64,000 bases of DNA from Haemonchus contortus. Its lineage: Eukaryota; Nematoda; Chromadorea; Rhabditida; Trichostrongylidae. The stretch lies in NCBI GenBank assembly GCA_000469685.2, contig LS997566.1, forward strand, positions 24,450,432 through 24,514,431, written 5' to 3'. This document shows positions 1 to 11,400 of this stretch, one piece after another. Every line of letters begins with the position of its first letter. Position 1 is the first letter of the stretch. The notes under the pieces are model-generated. The model saw only the letters and a program-made list of their open reading frames with translations. It was not told the DNA's origin and made no database searches. Position numbers and translations under genes: made by a program.

Positions 1-284
1 AAGAAGGCAGCGCAATATAATTTACGAAGCCCGGCAGCTAAATGGATTGATATTCTGCCGTTCAATTGTCTGCCTCTTGAGCATTTTCAAAGCGTTAAAT
101 GCATCGCATGTGCATATGCCTGTCTGATACCCATACCATATCACTTGCATCACCTGTCATCCCGTTGACCATCTATTTTCTCTGGAGGGCACTAGTAACG
201 TCTCTATTCGTCCCTTTCCAAGATATGCTAGTTCAGTGGACCGAACTCACAGGACACGAGGCATACCATTCGTTCCCTTCAAAC

Positions 285-465
285 TTTTCGTGAAAAGTCT
301 AACCATCGCGTTGAAGGCTGTCCTACCGTTCCTATGACGTCCCAGAGAATCCGTTCGGTAAACGCTCTGGCTCGACGATCATCATAGTATCGTATAACGT
401 GTCCCGCCCACTTGATCTTCGACTTCTTGGGGTATGAAACAGCATCCCTGATCACACTTCGTTGA
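285..465 (-). pseudogene. RTE-type retrotransposon 3' fragment
   Basis: On the minus strand this stretch resembles the C-terminal tail of RTE reverse transcriptases. It is also clearly similar, with substitutions, to 3695-3885 in the first large ENPP intron: both share phrases such as 'TGATCTTCGACTTCTTGG' and the run read on the plus strand as 'CGTGAA(A/G)AAGTCT'. It is short and degenerate, with no open frame. It is best read as a relic. Confidence 0.6.
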
Positions 466-947
466 TGGAGCTCGGAGCTCAGCTTCTCTTCCGCATATGC
501 GTGTATGGTAGGATTGCGAGCATAATCCTTTTTATAGCACGTTCCACTAGAATCAGATTCTTTTTCATGTTTTCAAATTCAGCGTTAGAGGTCAGTAAAG
601 TAAATAGCACTATGTTACGTGCAGAATGTAATTTTTCACTCACCAGTTTTATAATTTCTATTCCACGCATTTCACTGATATTTGTTACAATCCTAATGTT
701 AATAGGGCGTTTCGATTTTTTCGTCTAATTTGAAACAGCAGTACATAGCGTGGTTCACATCCGTCATATTGGGGCATGCAAAACACATATATCTCTGAAC
801 TCAATATTCTATGTCTCTCAAAGAGATACGTCATTGCAGGCCCTATGGGCAAAACGAGTCTGGAATTACAGCGAGGGATCAGCTTACCTGGCTCTGACAT
901 TTATTATTTAGAAGCGGTTAAGAATAAAAGGGTTAAACGTTTGGGCG

Positions 948-1175
948 TTGGTCAATCCCGTCTGAGGGATGCGCCCACGTATTCGACTTCCATTCAAAAT
1001 GGTAGTGGCGTATTGAATGCGTATGCGGCCTGTACGGCCAGCTGATGCACAAGTCAGTGCTTTTATCGTCCTAGATAAGTCTGACACCAATTAACCGATC
1101 GGGGAGGGATAGAAGGCTTGGTTGGCCTAGGTGGATATCGGTGTGGGATTCAAACCGTGACCATGCGGGATAATT
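948..1175 (-). repeat. tRNA-headed SINE copy (family S)
   Basis: Read on the minus strand it has a head with a B-box-like GGTTTGAATCCC, then the body shared by copies near 43.2, 45.0 and 45.7 kb and their mirror copies ('ATGGAAGTCGAATACGTGGG', 'AAAGCACTGACTTGTGCATC'). It ends in GGGATTGACCAACGCC. It lies upstream of the first visible ENPP exon. It is probably a non-autonomous retroposon. Confidence 0.6.
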
Positions 1176-1494
1176 AGAAACGGTTACTCGAAGAAAAGCC
1201 CATTATTCATGAGAGCTGGGTTAAGGTAAGTAGCATCCTGTGCTTCAGCTGCTGATGTGATATTCTTTTTGATTGGGCTGTCTTCGGTTAGTCAATACTC
1301 ACGCAGAGAGTGAACATATCAACTAACAATTAGTGAGAAATAGCGATTTCGAGAAAAAAGACACTAGCCAGGAACTAGATGAAAACTCTAGAATGTTCTT
1401 CTGAGCTGCAACTCCCTGAGCTCGGCTCGCTCCGATTTCATTTGTGCATGTGCCTCTTTTCTCACTTTTTCTTAATTTTCCTTGCTGCTTACAG

Positions 1495-2427
1495 GCTATC
1501 AAAAGTCTGCTCTACCGTCTGATCGTCGTTTCTCCCATCTGCTGGTGCTTCTAATGATGGTATTCGTGATGAGCCTTCTCTGTGTTATCCTGGGAGTTGT
1601 GATGGCCGTGAAACTTGTACAGATGGATCAGCAAATCGATGAAGCTCAAATTCAGCTACCTCGAACTATTAAGAAAACCTTGAACGTTAGTGATCTTTTT
1701 ATTTGTTTCCAGTTGATGTAAAAGAAGTCTATTGTACAGACTCAGTCGATCGGATCAGCCAGCCCTGAAATAGAAATTTTTCAAATAGCGAAACGGTTTC
1801 GAAGACATCTTAATCCAACGAACATATCCCTTTGAAAAAAAGTTATCTTACCCTCAACATCAATTATGCACTCAACGTGGTTTACGTTTCTGTCTGATTT
1901 TATCTATAGAGAATGAAAAATTTAGGGACAATGCCAAGGAACGGAGGGGCTCAAGTTGGTTACCGAAAACCACTTGTTGCCCTGCGTCCCAGATATGGAG
2001 AACAGTAGTTTGAAGAGAATTTTGAAGCACCAATGAATTTTTTCACCGAGAACTAGTACCCCTTAGACAGCTTTCTGTGAAGTTTGTATCGGTAAATTTG
2101 AAAGGTTGCAGCATCTAGTTTCTGTTAGGGAACAATGCGACTGCAAAAGTTACCTGTTAATGACTTTGACGACAGAAGCTAATTAGACACAGTCTGCCTT
2201 ACGTTTGTGTGAAGAGGGTACGATTGTCTATCACAGTAATCGTTTTTGCAGGATCTTCAAATTCCCATCAGATCGGACCATCTCATCAAACCTCCAGAAC
2301 TAACGTGGCCGCCTTTGCCTGGAGACACCCTTACGCAAGCGGAGATTATTCGCAAAATCGACCCGGCAAGCATCGTTGGCACTGGTCGCGAAAAGACACT
2401 GTTCTCAAGGAAAGAATGTCCTAAGCA
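1495..2427 (+). CDS. ENPP exons 1-2: membrane anchor and stalk
   Basis: Exon 1495-1685 follows a TTACAG acceptor and encodes a short polar stretch ([12 protein letters not shown]), then about 22 strongly hydrophobic residues ([20 protein letters not shown]), then a charged stalk. This is the layout of a type-II signal anchor. Exon 2252-2427 follows TTTGCAG and encodes a proline-rich stalk and a Cys-containing segment (RKECPK) leading to the catalytic domain. The donor GTGTTC at 2428 gives the right phase for exon 3. No start codon is in frame upstream of the 1494 acceptor before a stop, so translation begins in an unseen exon. Confidence 0.8.
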
Positions 2428-5400
2428 GTGTTCTAGGGAAGAGTGGGTTACTTTAATTAGTCTGTGTAATGTCTTTAAAGGACACCTAAGACTCCATTAG
2501 TGCTCAAATAGGCGAATCCCCTTTCAAAGCGCATCCTTACAGTTTTGATCGACCTTTTGGACCCATTTGTTTCGGATTCCCTCAAACATTTGAATTGTGC
2601 AATGAATCACGTCAGAATGAAACATAGCAACCATCAGATGTCTCAGCGTTTTCATGATTGCAGACATCAGACATATACCTCTTTTGTTGGTTGCGTTTGT
2701 TTTCCACTTCATCGAAATGAGCAATGCAAGTAATGAATTTTAGGTAAATACAGTGACTAATATCTGTTATGACAGCATGTAAGCGCAATTCCATGGTAAC
2801 TTCGCAAAGAGGGAACTTTGTTTCGACCTAAAAAAAGTTTTTCAACAGTAATGAATAAGTATCCTTGCCGCGGAATGCAGCAGCTTCTTGTAAGTAGAAG
2901 CTTGACCATCCATTTCGCACTAGTGCCAGGTGCTGCTGACATACATATGTGCTGATTGGTGCACTGACTGCCCTTGTTTTGCTCACTTTTACTGTTGCTT
3001 TACCTAAGAATAGTGGATAGTAATCAGCATGGTTGGAAATCACAAATTCTCTGTCCCTTAGAAATGTTCAATAAGCGGTTCATAAAGGTGTGTAGACGAT
3101 TGAAGGCTCAAAAGTTATCAATTCGGTTGTTATCGCTCGATCGTGAGGATTTCGCCCGTGATGTAAAACAGACATAATTTGCCTCCTTTACAGTACTTCA
3201 ATAAATTTAGCTGTTTTTAAATGAAATACCAAATGTATTTTTATGTCCTCCGATGCCCTTGACGTTTCAGTTTCTCTTCACCACCTCTGGTCGTTTTGTC
3301 AATGGATGGATTTGCCAGGGAGTACCTGGATCGCTACAGTCTTGACTCCCTCTCCTACGTTGCCAAATGTGGTGCTACGGCCGAGGTGAGCAGGGTTCAA
3401 GGGAGCCAAAGCACATCTCTTCAAGTTTTTTTTCTTATGATTAATTAGTTAATCACTATCTCGAGTAGGGTGCGTGGACTAGTGCTCGGAGCACGTGTCC
3501 CACTCACCATACCCTCGTCACACAAGTGCAATGACGAATGCAATGGCTGGCGTGTATGGGTCCAATTTAGATGATTGTAGTGATGTTTAGTTGGTGAACA
3601 CGGTCACTATCAAAGATTTGCCACGTGCATGTGCACGACCTTGGGAATTCATTCACCTGCCGCCCATTGGGGACATTGGGCAGAGCATTCCTTTCGTACA
3701 GAGCTTTCGTGAAGAAGTCTGACCATCGTGCTGGCGGTCGTCCTATGTCGCTTGACGTCCCACGGATCCGGTCAGGAACCACACCGATCCAACGGTCATC
3801 ACGATATCGCATTACGTGTCTGGCCCACTGATCTTCGACTTCTTGGCGTAAGCAACGGCATTCTTGGTTTAATTCGTGACGAAGCTCGAACTTCGGGTTC
3901 CCTCGTGCACTTGCGTGAATAGGTTCCGAAGGTCGTCCTTCCCACAGCGGGTTAAAGACGCTGACTAAATGCTCATCCTACTCTCCCACAGTCCAAGTCT
4001 CTGAGGCGTATGTCAAAGCAGGAAGGATCGCAGTATCGAAAAGGTGAGCGCGAAGCCGGATGTTCTTCGTCTTCATCACTACTCCTCCGACTTTCTTAAA
4101 CGCTCTCCACACCGCGCGTTTCCTTCTGCTCAGCTCCGGTGCTAGGTCGTTCATCATATTGACTTTTCGGCCTGGATACATAGCTATAGCGTTTGAAGGC
4201 TTTTGTTCAGATCGGCATGAAAGAAGTATCGTGGGCTACGTTTCTCACGAACATCGTCCCGACTAGGTTCAGTATCAAGCCGATCTTTCCGCAAGCGTTG
4301 TCGAATTCGGCCAGTGTTTGTTCCGCCTTCACGATAGTCGATGTTATCAGCACGTCGTCTACAATGCGGAGGTGAGTGAGTAGCGGTGGTCGACCTTCAC
4401 TCCCAAGTCATCCCATTCCATATGCGCATGATGTTCTCGAGAGCGGCATTGAAAAGTTTGAGTGAAATGGTGTCGCCCTGCCGACCCCTCTCCTCACGTT
4501 GATAATGGCTTCTCTATAGAATGGCGAGATTCTAGTCGTGGGGTTGTTGAAAGCTCACGAATAATCCTTATATATCGAGTAGGAACAACTTGGTTGCTCA
4601 GGATTTCGAGTACCACTTCTGTCTCGACATAATCAGAAGTTTTTTTCAAAGGCACAGTTCAATATGAAAATGGTTTATGAGATTCTCCTATAGTATAAAT
4701 TCGAGGCTTCCCCCTTTTACCATACCTGTCCTTATAAGGTCGAAAGACGTCCTCGATAGGGCACAATAAAGAGCTAGAAATTGTACTGTATGAATGCCAC
4801 ACCCATTAGTAGTGGGAGCAATTTAAATTTCGTCCAAATCCCAATACATGCCATTACCGTCACGGTGATCTCGTACAACCTCCAGTTCCACTATTTTTAA
4901 AATCCTTAGAGTAGGCGAATTTTCTCGCTCTCTTCGCCACCGATGTGCTCCTCTACACCAACACTTCCGCTTTTCAACCCGAAAAGGGTATCAATATTTT
5001 CGTGAGTTGTTCCTTTAAATCGATAAGCGTATGACATGACGGCATTTTGTACTCTTGCGATATTTCAGCGAGTAGTGTGATAGTGTGAAGGTAATGTGTT
5101 CTGGACTGCCTGCTCATGACTATCCTTTCCCTAGCACTCTGCTATTCTTGTAAGGAAAGCTCGTGACAAAGGATTATTAGTCAACGACAGCATGCAATTT
5201 CCCTTCTTATAAAGCATCACAGTCCTGCTAGCCTTGCATGAAGTAGGCGCTCTGCATTTCGACAGATGCCGCGTGAAAAGCCGAGCCAGGGTACTGATGG
5301 CATTCAGTGGAAGACTCTTCAGATGTTCTGGTTTGATCTTATGGAGACTAGGAGCCGTATGCTTACACAACGACTTGATAACAAGTCGAATTTGGTAAGG

Positions 5401-8400
5401 GACAACTGAAGGGACGACATATCCTCCTTAACTGAGGTGGCAGGCAGACGCAGCTGTCGAAGAGATCAGAGTGGAAGTCGTAGATGACATTCTCCATTGC
5501 CCTTCAACATGCAGTAAGCGTTCCGTCTATACGCGAAGGGAAGTCATATTGGTCCTATAATTGGCGAAGCTCCGTTTTTGTGAATGCTCTTTCCAGCCTC
5601 GGCGGCTTCCTCAAAACTGCTGCTCTTCTCTCTTTTAGATCATCATTTATCGTTCCTCTACATAGCTTCGAAGTTCATTGTTTCATAATTGGGATTCATT
5701 AATTGGTTCATTCATAAAAAATCAAAGGGAGGAAAAATTTGATGGGTCGATTTCTATGCGAGCTCTGAGAGCGATCTAACCGCTCGCCAAAATGTAAGAG
5801 ACAACGAAAGCACTGGAAGGATTGTGGGTGCAGGGCATCAAGTTCTATGCTAATACACGTATCCGCCATCATTTTGGACTCGAGCCAAGTTCTGTTCATT
5901 AATTCAGAACTCGTATCGTGAGCAACGACGTAAATAGCGGTTACCAATTGAGCGTTGTATTGTAGCTCGATGTAGTTGTAGCCAAAGAATTTCAGGAGAA
6001 GAGAAGATTTGCTAAATAGGAATGGATGGCTGGATACAACTATGACAATTTAGTGAAAGCAGTAAAATTAGGGGTTTATAGCATTCGACGTGGTATATTC
6101 CCTGTTCAACTAGATGAGAATCTAGAAACTTGGAGCCTAATAAAACTGTGAACAGCTGTGGTAGACCACACATTATAATATACAGCCTACAATAGGTTGT
6201 CGAGTTTCAGTGAATGTTGGCTAATGTAATCGTTTTTTTCTAGAGAGTATTTCCGCCGTTTCCTTCCCGGACATTTCCAAGTCACTACACCATGGTCACA
6301 GGACTATATCCTGAATCTCACGGGATCGGTAAGTTCATGTTGTGAATAACGAATACTTCTAGCTCGAGAGCTCCAAAAAGCGAATTTGATATGCATATGT
6401 TGATTGAGAGAATTCAGCTGTGTTAAGCTAACTTGCGAATGTCAGTGGTTTCCTATCCAATTCATGCTATTAAATCACGGCTTTTGGCACGGGTAAGATG
6501 TCCTTAGATAGTGGTAGTATGTAGTTACCCCATCGATTCTTTTTGACACGTCCTAAAGCTGCCAGTGCTTTGCTATTTGACTGACTCTCTGATGTATAAA
6601 GGAAACTGGAGCTGTATCTTATACAGCTGTTTATCACCTCATCTGAGGAGAGAATACTGTTACACGTTCAATTTTCTTCATGTAGGTCACTATTCTCCCA
6701 TTACTAGGGCTTCTTGAAAGCTGTAGCGTTACATGTTTTATTTTCTTCATGTGGGTCACCACTCTCCCATTATTAGGGCTTCTAGAAAGCTGTAGCGTGC
6801 ATAAATACATAGAACTACAGCTTGTACACAGCTTGATGATTCACAACTGCCAGAAAATACGGGTGGTCTGTTCTTGTGATGGATGGTGACTGTGAAGTGC
6901 TGTAAGAGATTTTGCTCAAAGCTATAGCCTTTTTCTTTTGGAATAGATTCGCTTTTCAATCTATTAGGTCGTGAAGAAAGTTCTTGCGTTTTTGCGCCTC
7001 AAACTTCAAATACACATAAGCGAATATTACTTTCTGAGGGGAGTATACTGACCTATACGCGTGGCCATTCGAAATGAGATGTGTGTGTTTCCAAATATTG
7101 GTTTTGAACGCTACTTTTCCGCTTTATGAACTCGCGAAGTTGTGGTAGTAGAGATTACTGGAGCATTTATTCCATTTGATATAGGGTTTTATCAAGCATT
7201 ATACCGTGGTCCAGCCGCAAAGCTACGTAGCTGTGAAGCCTTGGCGCAGCAATTAGGGCAGTGGACTCGCAGACGTCGCATGAAGGTTTGCATCCCTGAG
7301 TGTGCGTGAACTTGTTTTGCAGTAAAAATATTGTCTACGGACAACTCTTTCGTCGGTACAGAACCATACACTGGCGCACTGATATTTACCCCTCAAACTT
7401 GGGTAATTAAACCCTTTCAACAATACAGGTAAACAATCAACAAGTAACAACAACCATGACATATGAGGAGCAAGGCACTGACATAAATAACAATCAGACA
7501 ATTATTAGCATTTTAAACTAAGGCGCATAAGGCGGCGAATGACGGAGGTGAAGAAAAGATGAAGGCGCACAATGGAGTGAAGTGATAGAAGTGAAGAAAA
7601 GGATTAAGGCGTACAGTGAGGCAAAGTAACGGGAGTAAAGAAGAGATGCGCACAGCTTGTCTTTCCCCCTTATATTCGGCTATGTTCTGAAGAGATGAAC
7701 TTCCTTGATATCGCACATTCTTTTGCTATGTTTTGAGAAGCGCATCGAAGCTCCGAGCATGGCGCTATATTGTGAGAAGTGTATCGAAGCTACGAGCCTC
7801 GCGCATCAGAAGCTGCAACGATCGCGGTGACTTGGAGATATTCCGGCGCGCGACTCCTATGTTATAGCAGGTTTTAGAGGGAGGACCACTCATGGCGTAA
7901 ATGACGTAAAGTGTCGAGACAATCCCAGCGCGCTCTACTGAAGTCACCACTGTGTTTGGGAAACGTGCGAAGTGCTGAATGGTGTCCTTCCCTACGACAA
8001 TGATAACATTTGGTATAGTACTTGCTACATGTCTCGTCTTTAGCGCAAAATCTCTCCAAACACATTTCACACCGATCATGCGCAACTACGGAATCACGTC
8101 GATCTCTTGCGGTGACCACTTCAGTGCACGAATCGGAGTAGTGTTCTCCGACGGCGCTACAGAAAGCGCATCTCATGAATCTCTCTGGCAGTCATGCTCC
8201 GAAGGATATCCATCTGAAGGCTCGGAGGCTGATTCTTCAGAACATTGGCGCTTAGAAGGAATGTTGGCGCATTGTCACACGTGATTGTTTCCGGAATTCC
8301 TTCGTGCTACAACTCTCCGCAGTGCGTTGATGAATACTTGAGTTGCCATGCTACGTACGACTTCTAGGTGAATCAAGCGAGTCACTGTGCAGGTGAATAT

Positions 8401-11400
8401 GCACCCGTACAATTTGATGTACAGTCGTTCTCAGCGCAAGGTGGAAGGTCAAAGAAATCGAGACCTATGTGCTGGAATGGACGGTATCGCTGTACTCGTC
8501 GACCTGGCAATTCTGTCATCTCAGGGTAATGGTGTGGTAGTGCATTAAATCGGCGACATTTGACGCAGTGACTTATCAGTTTTCAGACCTGTTGGCGCAG
8601 TTTTGGGATCCAATAATTTTTACGTCTTGTAGCTATAGTGTGCACTGTGCCCTGATGATAAGTTCCGTGAGCTTCCTCGATGAAAAGTCTCGCAAGTATG
8701 GTGTCGGATGTGATGAAGATGGGAGATTCCGTGTCGCTACTCAGATTGGCGTTCCCTAGTCGTCCTCTTGAGCGCCAGAGATGATCGCAGTCTTCGAATA
8801 GTCTTAGTGTATTCTCCTTTGATTTTCTGTACTCTTTCGTCAAATGTAGTGCTTGGTGGACGAGAATGATTGCCAATCGTGCTGCGCGGATGTCCTGCCC
8901 ATCTGGGGTGGTGGAATCTTCTCCAATTTTCCGTAGCTCGGGAATGTTTGCGAAGATTCTCTGTTTGGCATTTTTATCCATATGGCGTAGAAGCTTCATA
9001 ATAAATCGGAGAAGTAATACGACAATTCGTTTCCCTGAAGAAAGTGATTTTGTATGGCTCCAGTCAAGAAGTTCGTGCACTACTATTTGTGACTAAGAGA
9101 CGGAGAAAAAGGGTGCTCGTGCGCAATCTTTGGCGCACAGAAGTCAAATTCACAAATCAAAAGCAAAAAAAGGCGTACCGCAGTACGCTCGTCGGTCCAA
9201 GTCCGATAATAATCGATGCACCATAAAAATATTGTCTACGCGCAACTCGTTCGTTGGTACAGAACCATACACTGGCGCACAGATATTTATCCCTCAAACT
9301 TGGGTAATTAAACCCTTTTAACAACACAGGTAAACAATCAACAAGTAACAACAACCATGACATATGAGGAGCAAGGCACTGACATAAATAACAATCAGAA
9401 AATTCTTAGCATTCTGAACTAAGGCGCATAAGGCGGCGGACGAAGGTGAAGAAAAGATGAAGGCGCACAATGGGGCGAAGTGATAGAAGTGAAGAAAAGG
9501 ATTAAGGCGTACAGTGAGGCAAAGTGACGGGAGTAAAGAAGAGATGCGCACAGCTTTCCTTTCCCCCTTATATTCGGCTCGCTATGTTCTGAAGAGATGA
9601 GCTTCCTTGATATCGCACATTCTTCTGCTATGTTTTGAGAAGCGCATCGAAGCTGCGAGCACGGCGCTATATTGTGAGAAGTGTATCGAAACTACGAACT
9701 CGGCGCATCAGAAGCTGCAACGATCGCGGTGATTCCGCGATATGCAGTTTCATAGAATGTTTTTCCAAAAACTTCAAAACACTTTTATACTCTCCATTGA
9801 CTAACAGCAGCCCTCTCTAGCCATGAAGAACAGATGAATGAATTGCTGGGCAAAGCCTACTTCCGAACTTTCCCGACTCAAAGAGAGACCTTTATACCGG
9901 ACACCAAATACGGCATTACGAAACCCTAGACTGCTTACTGCATTATGGGTAAAAGAGATTGGAATGATTCATCATACCGGGCACACCTTTCTGAATGAAA
10001 ATATTCTTCACATTCGAAGCATTTCTGAAGCATCCTGCCCATACACTAGTGAACCGATGATGTGATTCGTGGAGCAAGAAGAAGTAATAATAAAGTCCAT
10101 GACCAGACATGACATCAAATTCCAGAGCGTAAAAGCAACACTGTTTTCCCAAAGTGAAGACAATGCGTGAGAAGCCTCTATCTCAATCGTCATTTTTTCA
10201 TGAAGGGAAGTGAGGGGGAGCATTGTCAAGGTGTTGAGATGGGCCAAACTGAGAATTGACAATCTTTCGCAATTTCTGCTAAATTCCGCTAATGATATTC
10301 TGCAACAATGAAGCGCTATTCGCTCTTCATAAATGGGAGAGGGCAAATTTCTTCGGTCATCTAACGATAAAAGACGGTGGCGATTTTGCCTTAGCTACGG
10401 AATCAATGCTCACGGTTGAAATCATGACACTTGGATAAGCACTTTCTGTTTTCAATCAATTCTTCATTATTCTTTGTAAAGGTTCAAGAAATTACGAGGA
10501 TGTTCCATCATTATTCTTTGTAAAGGTTCAAGAAATTACGAGGACGTTAGATCTCCGCTATCGTCGGAAGGCCGGATAGGATAGCTATTTCGCCCTTTAC
10601 GGAATATTTACGCAAAGGGCATGCTAAATTATGAGAATGGAGACGTTAATACTCTTCGTTTCTGACATCAGAACAGGGTAGACCTGGTCGAACTCAGGAG
10701 GCCTAACAACGGTCCAAACAATCGTATACCACCTAGAAGTACTGAAACCCAGGATGGCGATTCGAGGCTTTCAGATCGCGTATTGTGGCGAAATAACAGC
10801 ACTTAACAAAACGTCAAGCCAGAACAAGTGGAGAAATTGTCATAATTGATTGAAAATCGGCTCTTGCGACAGTACATGAGTGTCGAGCGGAACATGCTGA
10901 TGACCATGTACAGATGAAACCATTTTGAGCAAGCAAGTATTATAGAACGTTAGTAAGTATCACGACTATACTTAATTGGGTGCTCTTGAGATTCGAAAGG
11001 ACAGTACAGCGCCTTTTTTGGAAGACGGTTTTCAATGCTTCGTACGACTCGGATGCATTTTATGAAAATGCAAAACAGGTTCACGCACACGAGATTCAAA
11101 CCCACACGCCATGCCCACGAGTCCATCGCTTCACCTGTAGTGCCGCCGCTTCACATCTGGCTTAGAAGCTCGGCCTCGATGTATGCTCGACACAATCTAT
11201 AACAAAAAAACGTTCCCGTAAGTTAGTTCCGAGAATCGTTCCGCAGATTCGGAAAGTGGATTTGACACCAGTGACCAAAAGCACGCCTGGGTATAACATC
11301 ATTTTGAACGGCTACTGCCTCCCGGTAACCCTCCCATTCTGGCGCCTTCTCATTCAATTCACTTCTCAGATGGCTTCTGGCACCTACATAGTCCTTCAAT

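Noticed and set aside
10008..10346. 112-codon minus-strand frame in ENPP intron 4
   Set aside because: No recognisable motif, no splice partners, and composition like the surrounding intron.
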